Below the pieces are notes generated by a model. It had not been told where the DNA came from. It did no database searches and saw nothing but the letters and a program-made list of their open reading frames with translations. This document shows, piece by piece, positions 32,928 through 40,784 of a stretch of 64,000 nt of DNA (positions are counted from its first letter, which is position 1; the number at the start of each line of letters is the position of its first letter). The DNA is from Pelomonas sp. Root1444 (GTDB lineage Bacteria; Pseudomonadota; Gammaproteobacteria; Burkholderiales; Burkholderiaceae_C). The position numbers and the translations under genes were made by a program. The stretch lies in assembly GCF_001426885.1 (NCBI RefSeq), contig NZ_LMFP01000003.1, positions 379,306 to 443,305 on the forward strand. Reading direction: 5' to 3'.

Positions 32928-34253
32928 TCAGGGCGAGGGTGCGAGCGTGGGCCAACCGGCCTTGGGGCTCATGTCGTCGAGGTTCCAGGCCTCGGGCTGG
33001 AAGGCCCGACGTGCCGATGCGTGGCGCGGGTAGCCCAGCGCGTTCTCCACCTCGGAGTGGATGAGCTGCCCTTTGCCTTGCGCTATGTCGGCCAGCAATC
33101 GGGCGTCCACCGGGTCGCGCGCCCAGGGCCGGGCGCCGACGATGGGCGGCAGGTCGCGCGCCAACGTGTCGGCGGTGCGCACCGCGAGGCCCGCGGGCAG
33201 ATCGGCCTTCGGCGCAACGATGAGCTTGCCGGTCGTCGTCGGGCCGCTGCCCAGCAGCGGCACCGGCCGGCCCTGGTTGTCGTGCGCAAGGTTGTCGGTC
33301 ATGTGCAGTTCCAGGTCGCCCTGGCCCAGCATCGTGAAGAAGGCGGTGCCCGGCGCGGTGCTGGGGCCGTGGCGCAGCGCGTTGCCGACGAGCGTCAGGC
33401 GGCCGTTCTGCCAGGGCTGGCCGGCCCACTCGTTGGCGAGCAGGTTGTAGTGCACGGCGCGGTCGCCGGGGTTGAAGATGTAGTTGTTGACCATCGCGCC
33501 CTGAGCGCCGCCCTTGAAGAGCGCGTTGCGCTGGCGGTTGGAGGCGTAGACGTTGCCGTAGAGCAGCACGCCGCTGGTGTTGTCGTGGATGAGGCTGCCC
33601 TTGCTGTGCTCGCCCTTCTCGTGCACCGAGTTGCCCAGACCTTCGTAGATGAGGTTGTGGCTGTAGGTGATGCGGTGGGACGTGGCCTTGCGCCAGTCCT
33701 CCGGCGTCTTGCCCTCGAAGCGCGGGCCCGACGCGGACAGGTTCTCGTCCGTGGCCCAGGAGAAGCTGCAGTGGTCGACGATGACGTCGTGGGCGCCGCC
33801 CAGTGTGGAGATGCCGTCCTGGTCGCCGCCGCCCTTCTTGGGCCGGCCGAACTCGCCGGGGCGGAACGTCAGGTGCTGGATGACGACGTCGTGCGTCGCA
33901 ATGGTCGTCTCGGCCTTGATGATGTGGATGCCGGGGTCAGGCGCGGTCTGGCCGGCCAGCGTCAGGAAGGGTTGGGTGACCTTGAGCGGCTGGCCGCCCA
34001 TGTCGATGACGCCGCCGACCTCGAAGACGACGATGCGCGGGCCTGCGGCCGCGATGGCCTCGGCGAGGCTGCCGGGACCTGACGCAGCCAGCGTCGTGAC
34101 CTTGATGAGGCGGCCACCGCGACCGCCCTGGGTCTGGGTCCAGCCCTTGGTGACAATGGCCGCGTGGGGTGGCGCGCTGTTCTGCGCTGCGGCCGGCAGC
34201 GCGGCCGCAGCCAGCAAGGTGGCCGCGAGCAGGCGGAGAGGAAGATGGATCAT
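32928..34253 (-). CDS. Pectate lyase, polysaccharide lyase family 1
   Basis: A 441-residue secreted lyase, close paralogue of the enzyme at 23017-24336 (shared FEVGGVIDM, LAGQTAPDPGI, HCSFSWATDENLSA and HEKGEHSKGSLIHDN blocks). Signal peptide about 1-23 (ending AAA). ATG 34253 starts the signal peptide; an upstream in-frame TTG (34262) would add three residues. A terminator (34264-34291) separates it from the TonB receptor in front, so it may be read partly by read-through or from its own start. It is followed closely by the CE12 gene. Confidence 0.88.
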   Translation of the reverse strand: MIHLPLRLLAATLLAAAALPAAAQNSAPPHAAIVTKGWTQTQGGRGGRLIKVTTLAASGPGSLAEAIAAAGPRIVVFEVGGVIDMGGQPLKVTQPFLTLAGQTAPDPGIHIIKAETTIATHDVVIQHLTFRPGEFGRPKKGGGDQDGISTLGGAHDVIVDHCSFSWATDENLSASGPRFEGKTPEDWRKATSHRITYSHNLIYEGLGNSVHEKGEHSKGSLIHDNTSGVLLYGNVYASNRQRNALFKGGAQGAMVNNYIFNPGDRAVHYNLLANEWAGQPWQNGRLTLVGNALRHGPSTAPGTAFFTMLGQGDLELHMTDNLAHDNQGRPVPLLGSGPTTTGKLIVAPKADLPAGLAVRTADTLARDLPPIVGARPWARDPVDARLLADIAQGKGQLIHSEVENALGYPRHASARRAFQPEAWNLDDMSPKAGWPTLAPSP

Positions 34254-34263
34254 GGCGTCCAAC

Positions 34264-34291
34264 GAAAAAGCGGCCGGATGAACCGGCCGCT
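34264..34291 (-). terminator. Terminator after the second TonB receptor
   Basis: AGCGGCCGG and CCGGCCGCT (34269-34277 and 34283-34291) form a 9-bp GC-rich stem with a five-base loop, followed on the minus strand by TTTTT. It would limit transcription into the pectate lyase and CE12 genes. Confidence 0.75.
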
Positions 34292-34299
34292 GGCGTGCT

Positions 34300-37197
34300 T
34301 CAGAAGCTGTAATCGGCCGTGACCTTGTAGGCGCGGCCCAGCACGTCGGCCATGCTGGTGATGTAGCCCACGTAGAGGTTGTTGGCCGTGATCGGCGGCG
34401 TCGCGTTGGTGAAGTTGTTGACCGCGAAGCCCAGCTTCAGGCCCCTGAAGGGGGTGTAGCTCATGCTCGCCGCGTACTGGCTGTACGGGCTGACACGGTT
34501 GACCGTGGAGCCGGGGCGCGGCGTGATGTCGGTGAGCGCAGTGTTGTACCGCACCGAGACCTGGGCCGACCACGCGCCGTCGCGCCAGCCGATGGAGGCG
34601 GTGTGCTTCCAGCGCGGGTTGATCTGCGGCATGCCGGCCAGGCCGGAGTTGACGCCGGCGCCACCGTAGCGGGCGTCGTTGGTGATGATGCCGACGTTGC
34701 TCAGCACCTCGCCGCCCTTCTCGGCGCTGAAGCGGTAGCTCTCGTAGTAGGTGCCGTCCAGCAGGAAGCTCAGCTCACCGATGGGCAGGCCGCGCAGGCG
34801 GTAGGCCACGGACAGGTCCAGGCCGCGGATGCTGGTGTCACCACGGTTGGCCTGGCTGGCGATGATGTAGTTGATGGTGCCGTCGGCGTTGCGGATGATG
34901 TTCTGCGCGTACTTGGCCGGCTGCTGCTGCACCTCGGCGATGGCGACGGCGCCCAGCATGTCACTGAGCTTGATGCCCCAGTAGTCGGCTGTCATCAACA
35001 GGCCCTTGGTGGGCTCCAGCGCCAGGCCCAGCGTCCAGCCGCGCGACTTCTCGGGCTTCAGGAAGCTGTTGTCGGGCGACTTGGTCCAGTAGTTGATGTT
35101 CTGGCCGCAGACCTGGTCCGCCGTTTTGCCGCTGACCGGCGTGCCGGTGTTGGGGATGGTCGGGGTGGGGCTGGGGCACAGCACCGGGTCGTCCATCAAC
35201 TGCGTGCGGACCTCGGGCGTGGGGTTCTGGATGTCCATGATGGACGGTGCCCGGAAGCCCGTGTTGGCCGAGGCGCGCAGCACCAGCTGGTCCAGCGCCT
35301 GGTAGCGCAACGACAGCTTGGGGTTGACCGTCGTCGTGTCGAGGTCGCTGTAGGTGTCGGAGCGCACGGCCGCGTTCAGGCTCAGCCGCTTGGTGACGGG
35401 TGCGTCCACCTCGATGACGGCCGACTTGATGTCGCGGCTGAGCGTGCGGGCCACGCCGGTGGGCGTCTCGCCGACGAGGTCGTGCTTGGTCACGTTGCCG
35501 AAGGCGTCTATGGCATAGCTGCCGTTGGCGTTCTTGGCGACATAGTCCAGCGGCGCGGGGTCGACCTTGGCCGAGTCACGGCGCAGCTCCCCGCTCACGG
35601 CCAGCATCAGCGGGCCGCCGGGCAGTTCCATCAAAGAGCGCGTCAACGTCGCGTCCACGCTCTTGTTGAAGGCGCGGTTGACGCGGTAGCTGTAGTCGCG
35701 CGCCTCGATGCTGCGCAGGTACTCCAGGCCCGCGGCGTCCTGCAGGCCGAAGGGATTGAGGATGCCGTTGGTGAAGCCTTCCTGGGCCTTGGAGTACAGG
35801 ATGTAGCCGCCGCCGGCGCGCGTGTCGCGGAGGGACCGGCCGTAGTTCAGGCCCACGCGGTAGTCGAAGCCGGCCACCGTACCTTCGGCGGTGAGCACCA
35901 GGCGGTCGTTGGTCTGCTCGTCGTTGCGGTAGGCCGAGCCGAGTTCGGCCGGGCCCCAGACGAAGTAGATCGTCCGGTTGTTCATCGCAAGCGGTACCGG
36001 CGTGCCGGGCGTCTTCACGGCGTCGATGTACATGCTGCCGCTGGCGGGATTGCCGATCACGTTGACCAGCGGCGTGATGCCCTTGCCGGGATAGAACTTG
36101 CTCGTCGACGGCATGCTGTACGTCGCCGCCGGCGCGGTGCCACCCGGCGTCTGCATGCCACGGTACTTCTGCACGTTGAACTGCGAGTGCAGGCCTTCCA
36201 GCGTCAGCGAGTGGTCGTTGTTGATCTTCCAGCTCAGCTTGCCGAAGACGTTGGTGATCTCGCTGCCGTCGGTGACGGCGTCGTAGTAGTTCGGGTTGCG
36301 GTAGCAGCCGGCGTTGGAGTAAGAGCGCGGCGTGGCCACGCTGCCCGCGCCCAACGTGGGCAGCGAATACGGCGGCGCGCAGCCGGTCGCGAAGGCCGGG
36401 TTGTAGTTGGAGTTGGCGCCGGTCGTGAAGCCGAAGTTGGCCGTCGGGCTGGGGTTCTTGTTGTCGGGCAGCAGGCCCAGGCCCATGCCCTGCAGCACCG
36501 AGTAGTCGTACAGCTCGGGCCGGTCGATCTTGAACAGCGCCGACTTGCGCTGGTGGTCCAGCGACACATAGGCGTTCCAGCCATCGGCACCCAGGTCGCC
36601 GAAGCCGACGATGGCGCCCAGCGCCTTGGTCTCGCCGCCGCCGGAATGCTCGGGCTGGTTCCACTCGGCCTTGACCCGCGCACCCTTGTAGGTGTTGTAG
36701 GTGTAGAAGTTCTGCACGCCGCCGATGGCGTCGGAGCCGTAGATGGACGAGGCGCCGTCGCGCAGCGTCTCGGCGCGGTCCAGCGCCATGCGCGGGATGA
36801 CGTTGACGGACACGTACTGGTCCTGCAGCGGCTCGTTGGCCAGGCGGCGGCCGTTGAGCAGCGTCAACGTGCGCATCGCGCCCAGGCCGCGCAGGTTGAG
36901 CATCGGGCCGGCAGCGCCGCTGTTGGTGCCCAGGGACAGTGACTGGGGCATCTCCAGCACCAGGTCCTTCAGCTCGGTGTGGCCGCGGGCTTCCAGCTCC
37001 TCGGCCTTGATCGTCGACACCGGCAGCGCCGTCTCGCCGGCCAGGCGCTTGATGGACGAACCCGTGATCTGGATGCGCTCCATCGTCACCGGTGCGGCGG
37101 CGTCGTTGGTCTGGGCCTGTGCAACCGTCATCAGGCTCAGCACGGCCGTGGCGCACAGCGTGAGCCGGGTGCGCGGATGCAGGTGTTTGATGTTCAT
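34300..37197 (-). CDS. TonB-dependent receptor
   Basis: A 965-residue outer-membrane receptor with signal peptide (about 1-30, ending AQA). The plug follows (QITGSSIKR, LRGLGAMRTLTLLNGRR, DGASSIYGSDAIGG), then a long barrel ending in a C-terminal Phe (VTADYSF). It belongs to the large TonB-receptor class used for glycan fragments and is probably energised by TonB/ExbBD. GGAG lies five bases before the ATG at 37197; an extra ATG at 37200 is too close to the ribosome site. It lies 66 bases downstream of the lyase-esterase fusion gene and is followed by a terminator. Confidence 0.92.
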   Translation of the reverse strand: MNIKHLHPRTRLTLCATAVLSLMTVAQAQTNDAAAPVTMERIQITGSSIKRLAGETALPVSTIKAEELEARGHTELKDLVLEMPQSLSLGTNSGAAGPMLNLRGLGAMRTLTLLNGRRLANEPLQDQYVSVNVIPRMALDRAETLRDGASSIYGSDAIGGVQNFYTYNTYKGARVKAEWNQPEHSGGGETKALGAIVGFGDLGADGWNAYVSLDHQRKSALFKIDRPELYDYSVLQGMGLGLLPDNKNPSPTANFGFTTGANSNYNPAFATGCAPPYSLPTLGAGSVATPRSYSNAGCYRNPNYYDAVTDGSEITNVFGKLSWKINNDHSLTLEGLHSQFNVQKYRGMQTPGGTAPAATYSMPSTSKFYPGKGITPLVNVIGNPASGSMYIDAVKTPGTPVPLAMNNRTIYFVWGPAELGSAYRNDEQTNDRLVLTAEGTVAGFDYRVGLNYGRSLRDTRAGGGYILYSKAQEGFTNGILNPFGLQDAAGLEYLRSIEARDYSYRVNRAFNKSVDATLTRSLMELPGGPLMLAVSGELRRDSAKVDPAPLDYVAKNANGSYAIDAFGNVTKHDLVGETPTGVARTLSRDIKSAVIEVDAPVTKRLSLNAAVRSDTYSDLDTTTVNPKLSLRYQALDQLVLRASANTGFRAPSIMDIQNPTPEVRTQLMDDPVLCPSPTPTIPNTGTPVSGKTADQVCGQNINYWTKSPDNSFLKPEKSRGWTLGLALEPTKGLLMTADYWGIKLSDMLGAVAIAEVQQQPAKYAQNIIRNADGTINYIIASQANRGDTSIRGLDLSVAYRLRGLPIGELSFLLDGTYYESYRFSAEKGGEVLSNVGIITNDARYGGAGVNSGLAGMPQINPRWKHTASIGWRDGAWSAQVSVRYNTALTDITPRPGSTVNRVSPYSQYAASMSYTPFRGLKLGFAVNNFTNATPPITANNLYVGYITSMADVLGRAYKVTADYSF

Positions 37198-37263
37198 CAT
37201 GTCTCCGAAAGTCCTTGGGTTCGAATGCTGGGCGTGCCGGCCGGCGCAGACACGCCCGCGGGA

Positions 37264-40074
37264 TCAGGGGGCCGGCACCCAGCCGCCGGGTGCGCCGGTG
37301 GCGATGGTGGAGTTGTGAAAGATCTCGGCGCGTGTCGAAACGCCGGTGGCCGAGCCGAGCTGCTTGGCCAGCACGACGCTGGTCGGCACGCTGGCGACCT
37401 TGACCGAAGCCACGCCCAGGCGGGCGCTGACGTCCAGCGGCGAACCGTTCAGGTCCATGCTGCCGAACTCGCGCCAGCCGGCCGTGTCGGTCGTGGCGCC
37501 GTCGCTGGTGCCGGACCAGGGCGGCGGGTTGCTGCCGCAGGCGCCCGTGCCGGTGCCGGTCTTGCTCGTGCCGGTGCCGACGCACCAGCCCACGGGCAGG
37601 ATGTGCGCACCCATCCTGGTGTTCACGAAGGCGATGTTGTCGGTGTAGGTCGTGGCCGTGGTGCCGCCGCTGCGGGCCAGGTAGGCCTGCGTCACCGTCG
37701 GATCGGCCGTCAGCCGGCTGTTCAGGAACACGAAACCCTTGTCGCCAGCGGTGGCGCGCGACTGCAGGATGTAGCCGGCCGAGCTGCTGCCGGTGTCGGC
37801 CACGGAGCGAATCTCGCAGTCCTCGAACAGGCTGGCCATCACGCTGCCCCAGATGAAGTCGACGTTGCCGGCGACGAGGGACTGGTAGAACCAGCTGTAG
37901 CCCTTGAGCTGCAACGTGTCCTGCTGGCTGAAGAAGCTCATCTGCTTGGCCACCAGGCGGGCGGCCGCGGCCGTGGTGCTGGTGTTGAAGTAGATCGTCT
38001 CGGCCTGGTTGTCCCACGCCGCGCTGCGCTCGTGCGGGTTCTTCAGCGTGAAGTTCTGCAGCGTCAGCAGGTCGGCGGTCTCGACGAGGAAGGCCGCGCG
38101 GCCGCCGCCGAGCACGCGGTGGCCCAGCGTCTTGCCCGAGGTGCTGAGCGCCGTGCCGGCCGCGGCGGTGCTGGCACCGCTGCCGGAGTTCAGCGATTCA
38201 AAGTTCACGTCGCCCACCACGACGCCGTCGCGGCTCTCGCCGACGATGGTCAGGTTGGAGACGCGGCGCAGGACGTTCAGCTCGGGGTAGCTGCCGTTGG
38301 CGAGGTGGATGGTCTTGGGCGTGGCGACCGTGTTGCAGCCGTAGGTGGCCGGGCTGTTGGTCGAGCAGTGCTTCATGACCCAGTTCAGCGCGCCCTGCAG
38401 CGTGCGGAAATCGGCCGCGGCGCCGGTGTCGTCGACGTTCAGGCTGGTGGTGCTAGCGGGTGCCGCACGGGTCGTGAACTTCCAGTTGTCGGCCTTGCTG
38501 ATGCCGGCGAAGCTGGCGCCCTTGATGGTGCCGGACAGCACCGAGGCGTCCACGGTCACGTAGTAGGTGGTGCCGAAATCGAGCTTGTTGTTGTGCAGCT
38601 TGACCGAAGCCTTGCTGCCGCTGACGCTGACCGGCCGGTACCAGACGTAGCGCGCGAACGTGGCGTTCTCGGGCATGGCGCCCAGGCCCAGCGCGTCGAT
38701 CTCGAGGTTGGTGCGGGCAAGCACGACCTGCGTGTCGCTGGCGGACGGCGCGTTGCTAACGTCGATGCTGTCGACGAGCACGTCGTCGCTGGCGCGATAG
38801 ACGTTGACCTTCCCGGTCGTGCCGATGGCGGGCGGTGCGTCGAAGGACAACGACAGCCGCGTGTCGGTCTGCACGCCGGTCTCGTTGGCGGCGGGCGACC
38901 TGGTGCCGGCCACGTCGCTGACGTTGCCGCTGCCGCTGATCTGCGTCGTCAGCTTGCCGGCGCCGGCCTGCGCCAGCGCATTGGCCTTGACCAGCGATGC
39001 CGGCCGCGGCTTGAAGGCATAGCCCGGCGTGAAGGCGGTGCCCGGCAGCACGGTGCAGGCGCCGAGCGGCGCGCCATTGACCATGGAGCCGCTGTCCTGG
39101 AACACGCCGGTGTGGTCGGAGCTCGCGTAGACGACGACGCTGTTGCAGCCGGTCGCGCCGTCGACGGCGAAGACGTTGGCATGCGACAGCACGTTGCTCG
39201 CCTTGCCCACGCCGATGCTGTAGCTGTGCGGATAGGGGCTCGCGGTCTTGCTGCCGGCAAAGTAGTTGTTGAAGACGTGGACCTGGCCGAAGCGCACGCG
39301 CGGCACGCGCTGGGTCACGCCGTTGAAGACGTTGTTGGCGATGGTCACGCGCAGCTTGCCGGCATCGCTGGTCTGGCTGTCGGAGCCGCCGATCAGCATG
39401 GACTTGTCGTGCTGGGTCAGCACGTTGTAGGAGACCGTGATCAGGTCTGCGCCCTTGGTGATGTCGATGGCGCCGTCGTGGCACTGCTTGGTCTTGCCGT
39501 TCTCGACGGGCAGCGTGTCGTCGGTGACCGGTGCGTCGGTGATGGTGTTGCGGTCGATCCAGACCTGGGTGGCGGTGACGATGCCGATGGCGTCGAACGC
39601 CGAGTTCCAGTTGCCCAGGGCACCGTCGGTCGGGTCCCAGATGGGGCCGACGTCGCAGGGCGCGACGATGTGCAGGTTGCGCACGATGACCTGGCTGACG
39701 CTGGTGATGTCGATCCAGGCGTTGACGAAGCCCGCGCCGGGGCCTTCGCCGATCAGCGTGGTGTTGCTGGTCAGGCGCACGCGGGCGCGCACCTTCTGGT
39801 CGGCGGTGCTCGCGAAGGGCGTGCCTTCGGTCATGTCGATGGTGCCGGCCACCTTGATGATCTTGGGCAGGTTGCCGGCGTTGGTCAGCGCGTTCAGCAG
39901 CTCGGCGCGGTTGTGCACGGTATAGATGTGCTCGGGCGTGGCGGCACTGCCGCCCACGGTGCCGGCGCCCCAGCCGTCGGCGGGCGCCGTCTGCAGCGCG
40001 GCGTCGAGGGCGAAGGCCGGCAGGCTGCAGGCCAGCAGCGCGGCGATGCAAGCCAGTTGCTGGAGGGCTTTCAT
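37264..40074 (-). CDS. Bifunctional pectate lyase (PL1) / pectin methylesterase (CE8)
   Basis: A 936-residue secreted fusion. Signal peptide about 1-22. PL1 lies at about 35-380: calcium-binding block WNSAFDAIGI, DGAIDITKGADLITVSYNVL in pieces, and catalytic RVPRVRFG (about 256-263). A SbsA/Big_5-like domain lies at about 395-537 (NETGVQTDTRLSLSF, WKFTTR). CE8 lies at about 545-905: FRTLQGALNW, QQDTLQ with the first Asp, GNVDFIWG with the second Asp, and the AYLARSGG block in place of LGRPW. De-esterification by CE8 would make substrate for PL1 on the same chain. Its start overlaps the PEP-CTERM gene stop (ATGA). Confidence 0.93.
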   Translation of the reverse strand: MKALQQLACIAALLACSLPAFALDAALQTAPADGWGAGTVGGSAATPEHIYTVHNRAELLNALTNAGNLPKIIKVAGTIDMTEGTPFASTADQKVRARVRLTSNTTLIGEGPGAGFVNAWIDITSVSQVIVRNLHIVAPCDVGPIWDPTDGALGNWNSAFDAIGIVTATQVWIDRNTITDAPVTDDTLPVENGKTKQCHDGAIDITKGADLITVSYNVLTQHDKSMLIGGSDSQTSDAGKLRVTIANNVFNGVTQRVPRVRFGQVHVFNNYFAGSKTASPYPHSYSIGVGKASNVLSHANVFAVDGATGCNSVVVYASSDHTGVFQDSGSMVNGAPLGACTVLPGTAFTPGYAFKPRPASLVKANALAQAGAGKLTTQISGSGNVSDVAGTRSPAANETGVQTDTRLSLSFDAPPAIGTTGKVNVYRASDDVLVDSIDVSNAPSASDTQVVLARTNLEIDALGLGAMPENATFARYVWYRPVSVSGSKASVKLHNNKLDFGTTYYVTVDASVLSGTIKGASFAGISKADNWKFTTRAAPASTTSLNVDDTGAAADFRTLQGALNWVMKHCSTNSPATYGCNTVATPKTIHLANGSYPELNVLRRVSNLTIVGESRDGVVVGDVNFESLNSGSGASTAAAGTALSTSGKTLGHRVLGGGRAAFLVETADLLTLQNFTLKNPHERSAAWDNQAETIYFNTSTTAAAARLVAKQMSFFSQQDTLQLKGYSWFYQSLVAGNVDFIWGSVMASLFEDCEIRSVADTGSSSAGYILQSRATAGDKGFVFLNSRLTADPTVTQAYLARSGGTTATTYTDNIAFVNTRMGAHILPVGWCVGTGTSKTGTGTGACGSNPPPWSGTSDGATTDTAGWREFGSMDLNGSPLDVSARLGVASVKVASVPTSVVLAKQLGSATGVSTRAEIFHNSTIATGAPGGWVPAP

Positions 40075-40646
40075 GCGGCCCTCCGCATGCGGCGCAGGGC
40101 GACGATGCCGAGGCCTGCGCCCAACAGGGCCAGGCTGCCCGGCTCGGGCACGGCGCTGACGGTGAGCTGCGTCGTGAAGCTGGGGTAATCGGCGTTCGTG
40201 AAGCTGACGTTGTTCAGCGTGAGGCTGACGCTGTGCGCGTCGAGCACCTGCAGGCTGACCGTGCCGCCGTTGACGCTGGCCAGGTCCAGCGGCATGAAGC
40301 CCGTGATGGGCTGGCTCAGGCCGGCGAAGCTGAAGTTGAAGGCGTAGGTGCCGGGCAGGCTGGATTCGCCGTCGCGGTTGTTCGTGACTTGCAGGCGGCC
40401 ATCGCTCATGAAGTCGATGAAGACAGCGTAGTCGCCGGTGACGTATTCGATGTCGGCCGCGCTCAGCGCGGTGATATGGCTGCCGGCTTCCGCCGCGTAG
40501 CCATGGTCGGAGCCCAGCAGCGTCGTGCTGGCGTCGCTGACCTCGCCCGTGATGACGGTGCCCACGGGCAGGCCGCCAGCGCCGAAAGCAGCGGTGCAGC
40601 CCAGCCATGCGGCGGCGAGCACCGCGAGGGTCTTGCATGTCTTCAT
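40071..40646 (-). CDS. PEP-CTERM protein inside the pectin operon
   Basis: A 191-residue exported protein with signal peptide (about 1-22) and a full C-terminal tail: VPEPGSLALLGAGLG, a hydrophobic helix, then RRMRRAA. The body is beta-rich, low in charge and has no enzyme motif I recognise. It overlaps the lyase-esterase fusion gene by four bases and follows the TonB receptor by 138 bases. It may be a surface-held partner, for example binding pectin, but this is inference. Confidence 0.88.
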   Translation of the reverse strand: MKTCKTLAVLAAAWLGCTAAFGAGGLPVGTVITGEVSDASTTLLGSDHGYAAEAGSHITALSAADIEYVTGDYAVFIDFMSDGRLQVTNNRDGESSLPGTYAFNFSFAGLSQPITGFMPLDLASVNGGTVSLQVLDAHSVSLTLNNVSFTNADYPSFTTQLTVSAVPEPGSLALLGAGLGIVALRRMRRAA

Positions 40647-40784
40647 GTCTTGTCTCCGTTGTCCTGGCCTGGCGCTCGCCCGGTGGGCGGCGGCCGGCTC
40701 TTTTCTTCTGCGGCACCTGCAGGGCGCCGCATGTGGGAGGGTGCAGGACGGAGGCCTGCGCCCTTGGCTCAGCTCATGCCCGCC

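Noticed and set aside
36979-40188. Long plus-strand open frame opposite the lyase-esterase fusion
   Set aside because: Antisense shadow; low-complexity translation with no domain.
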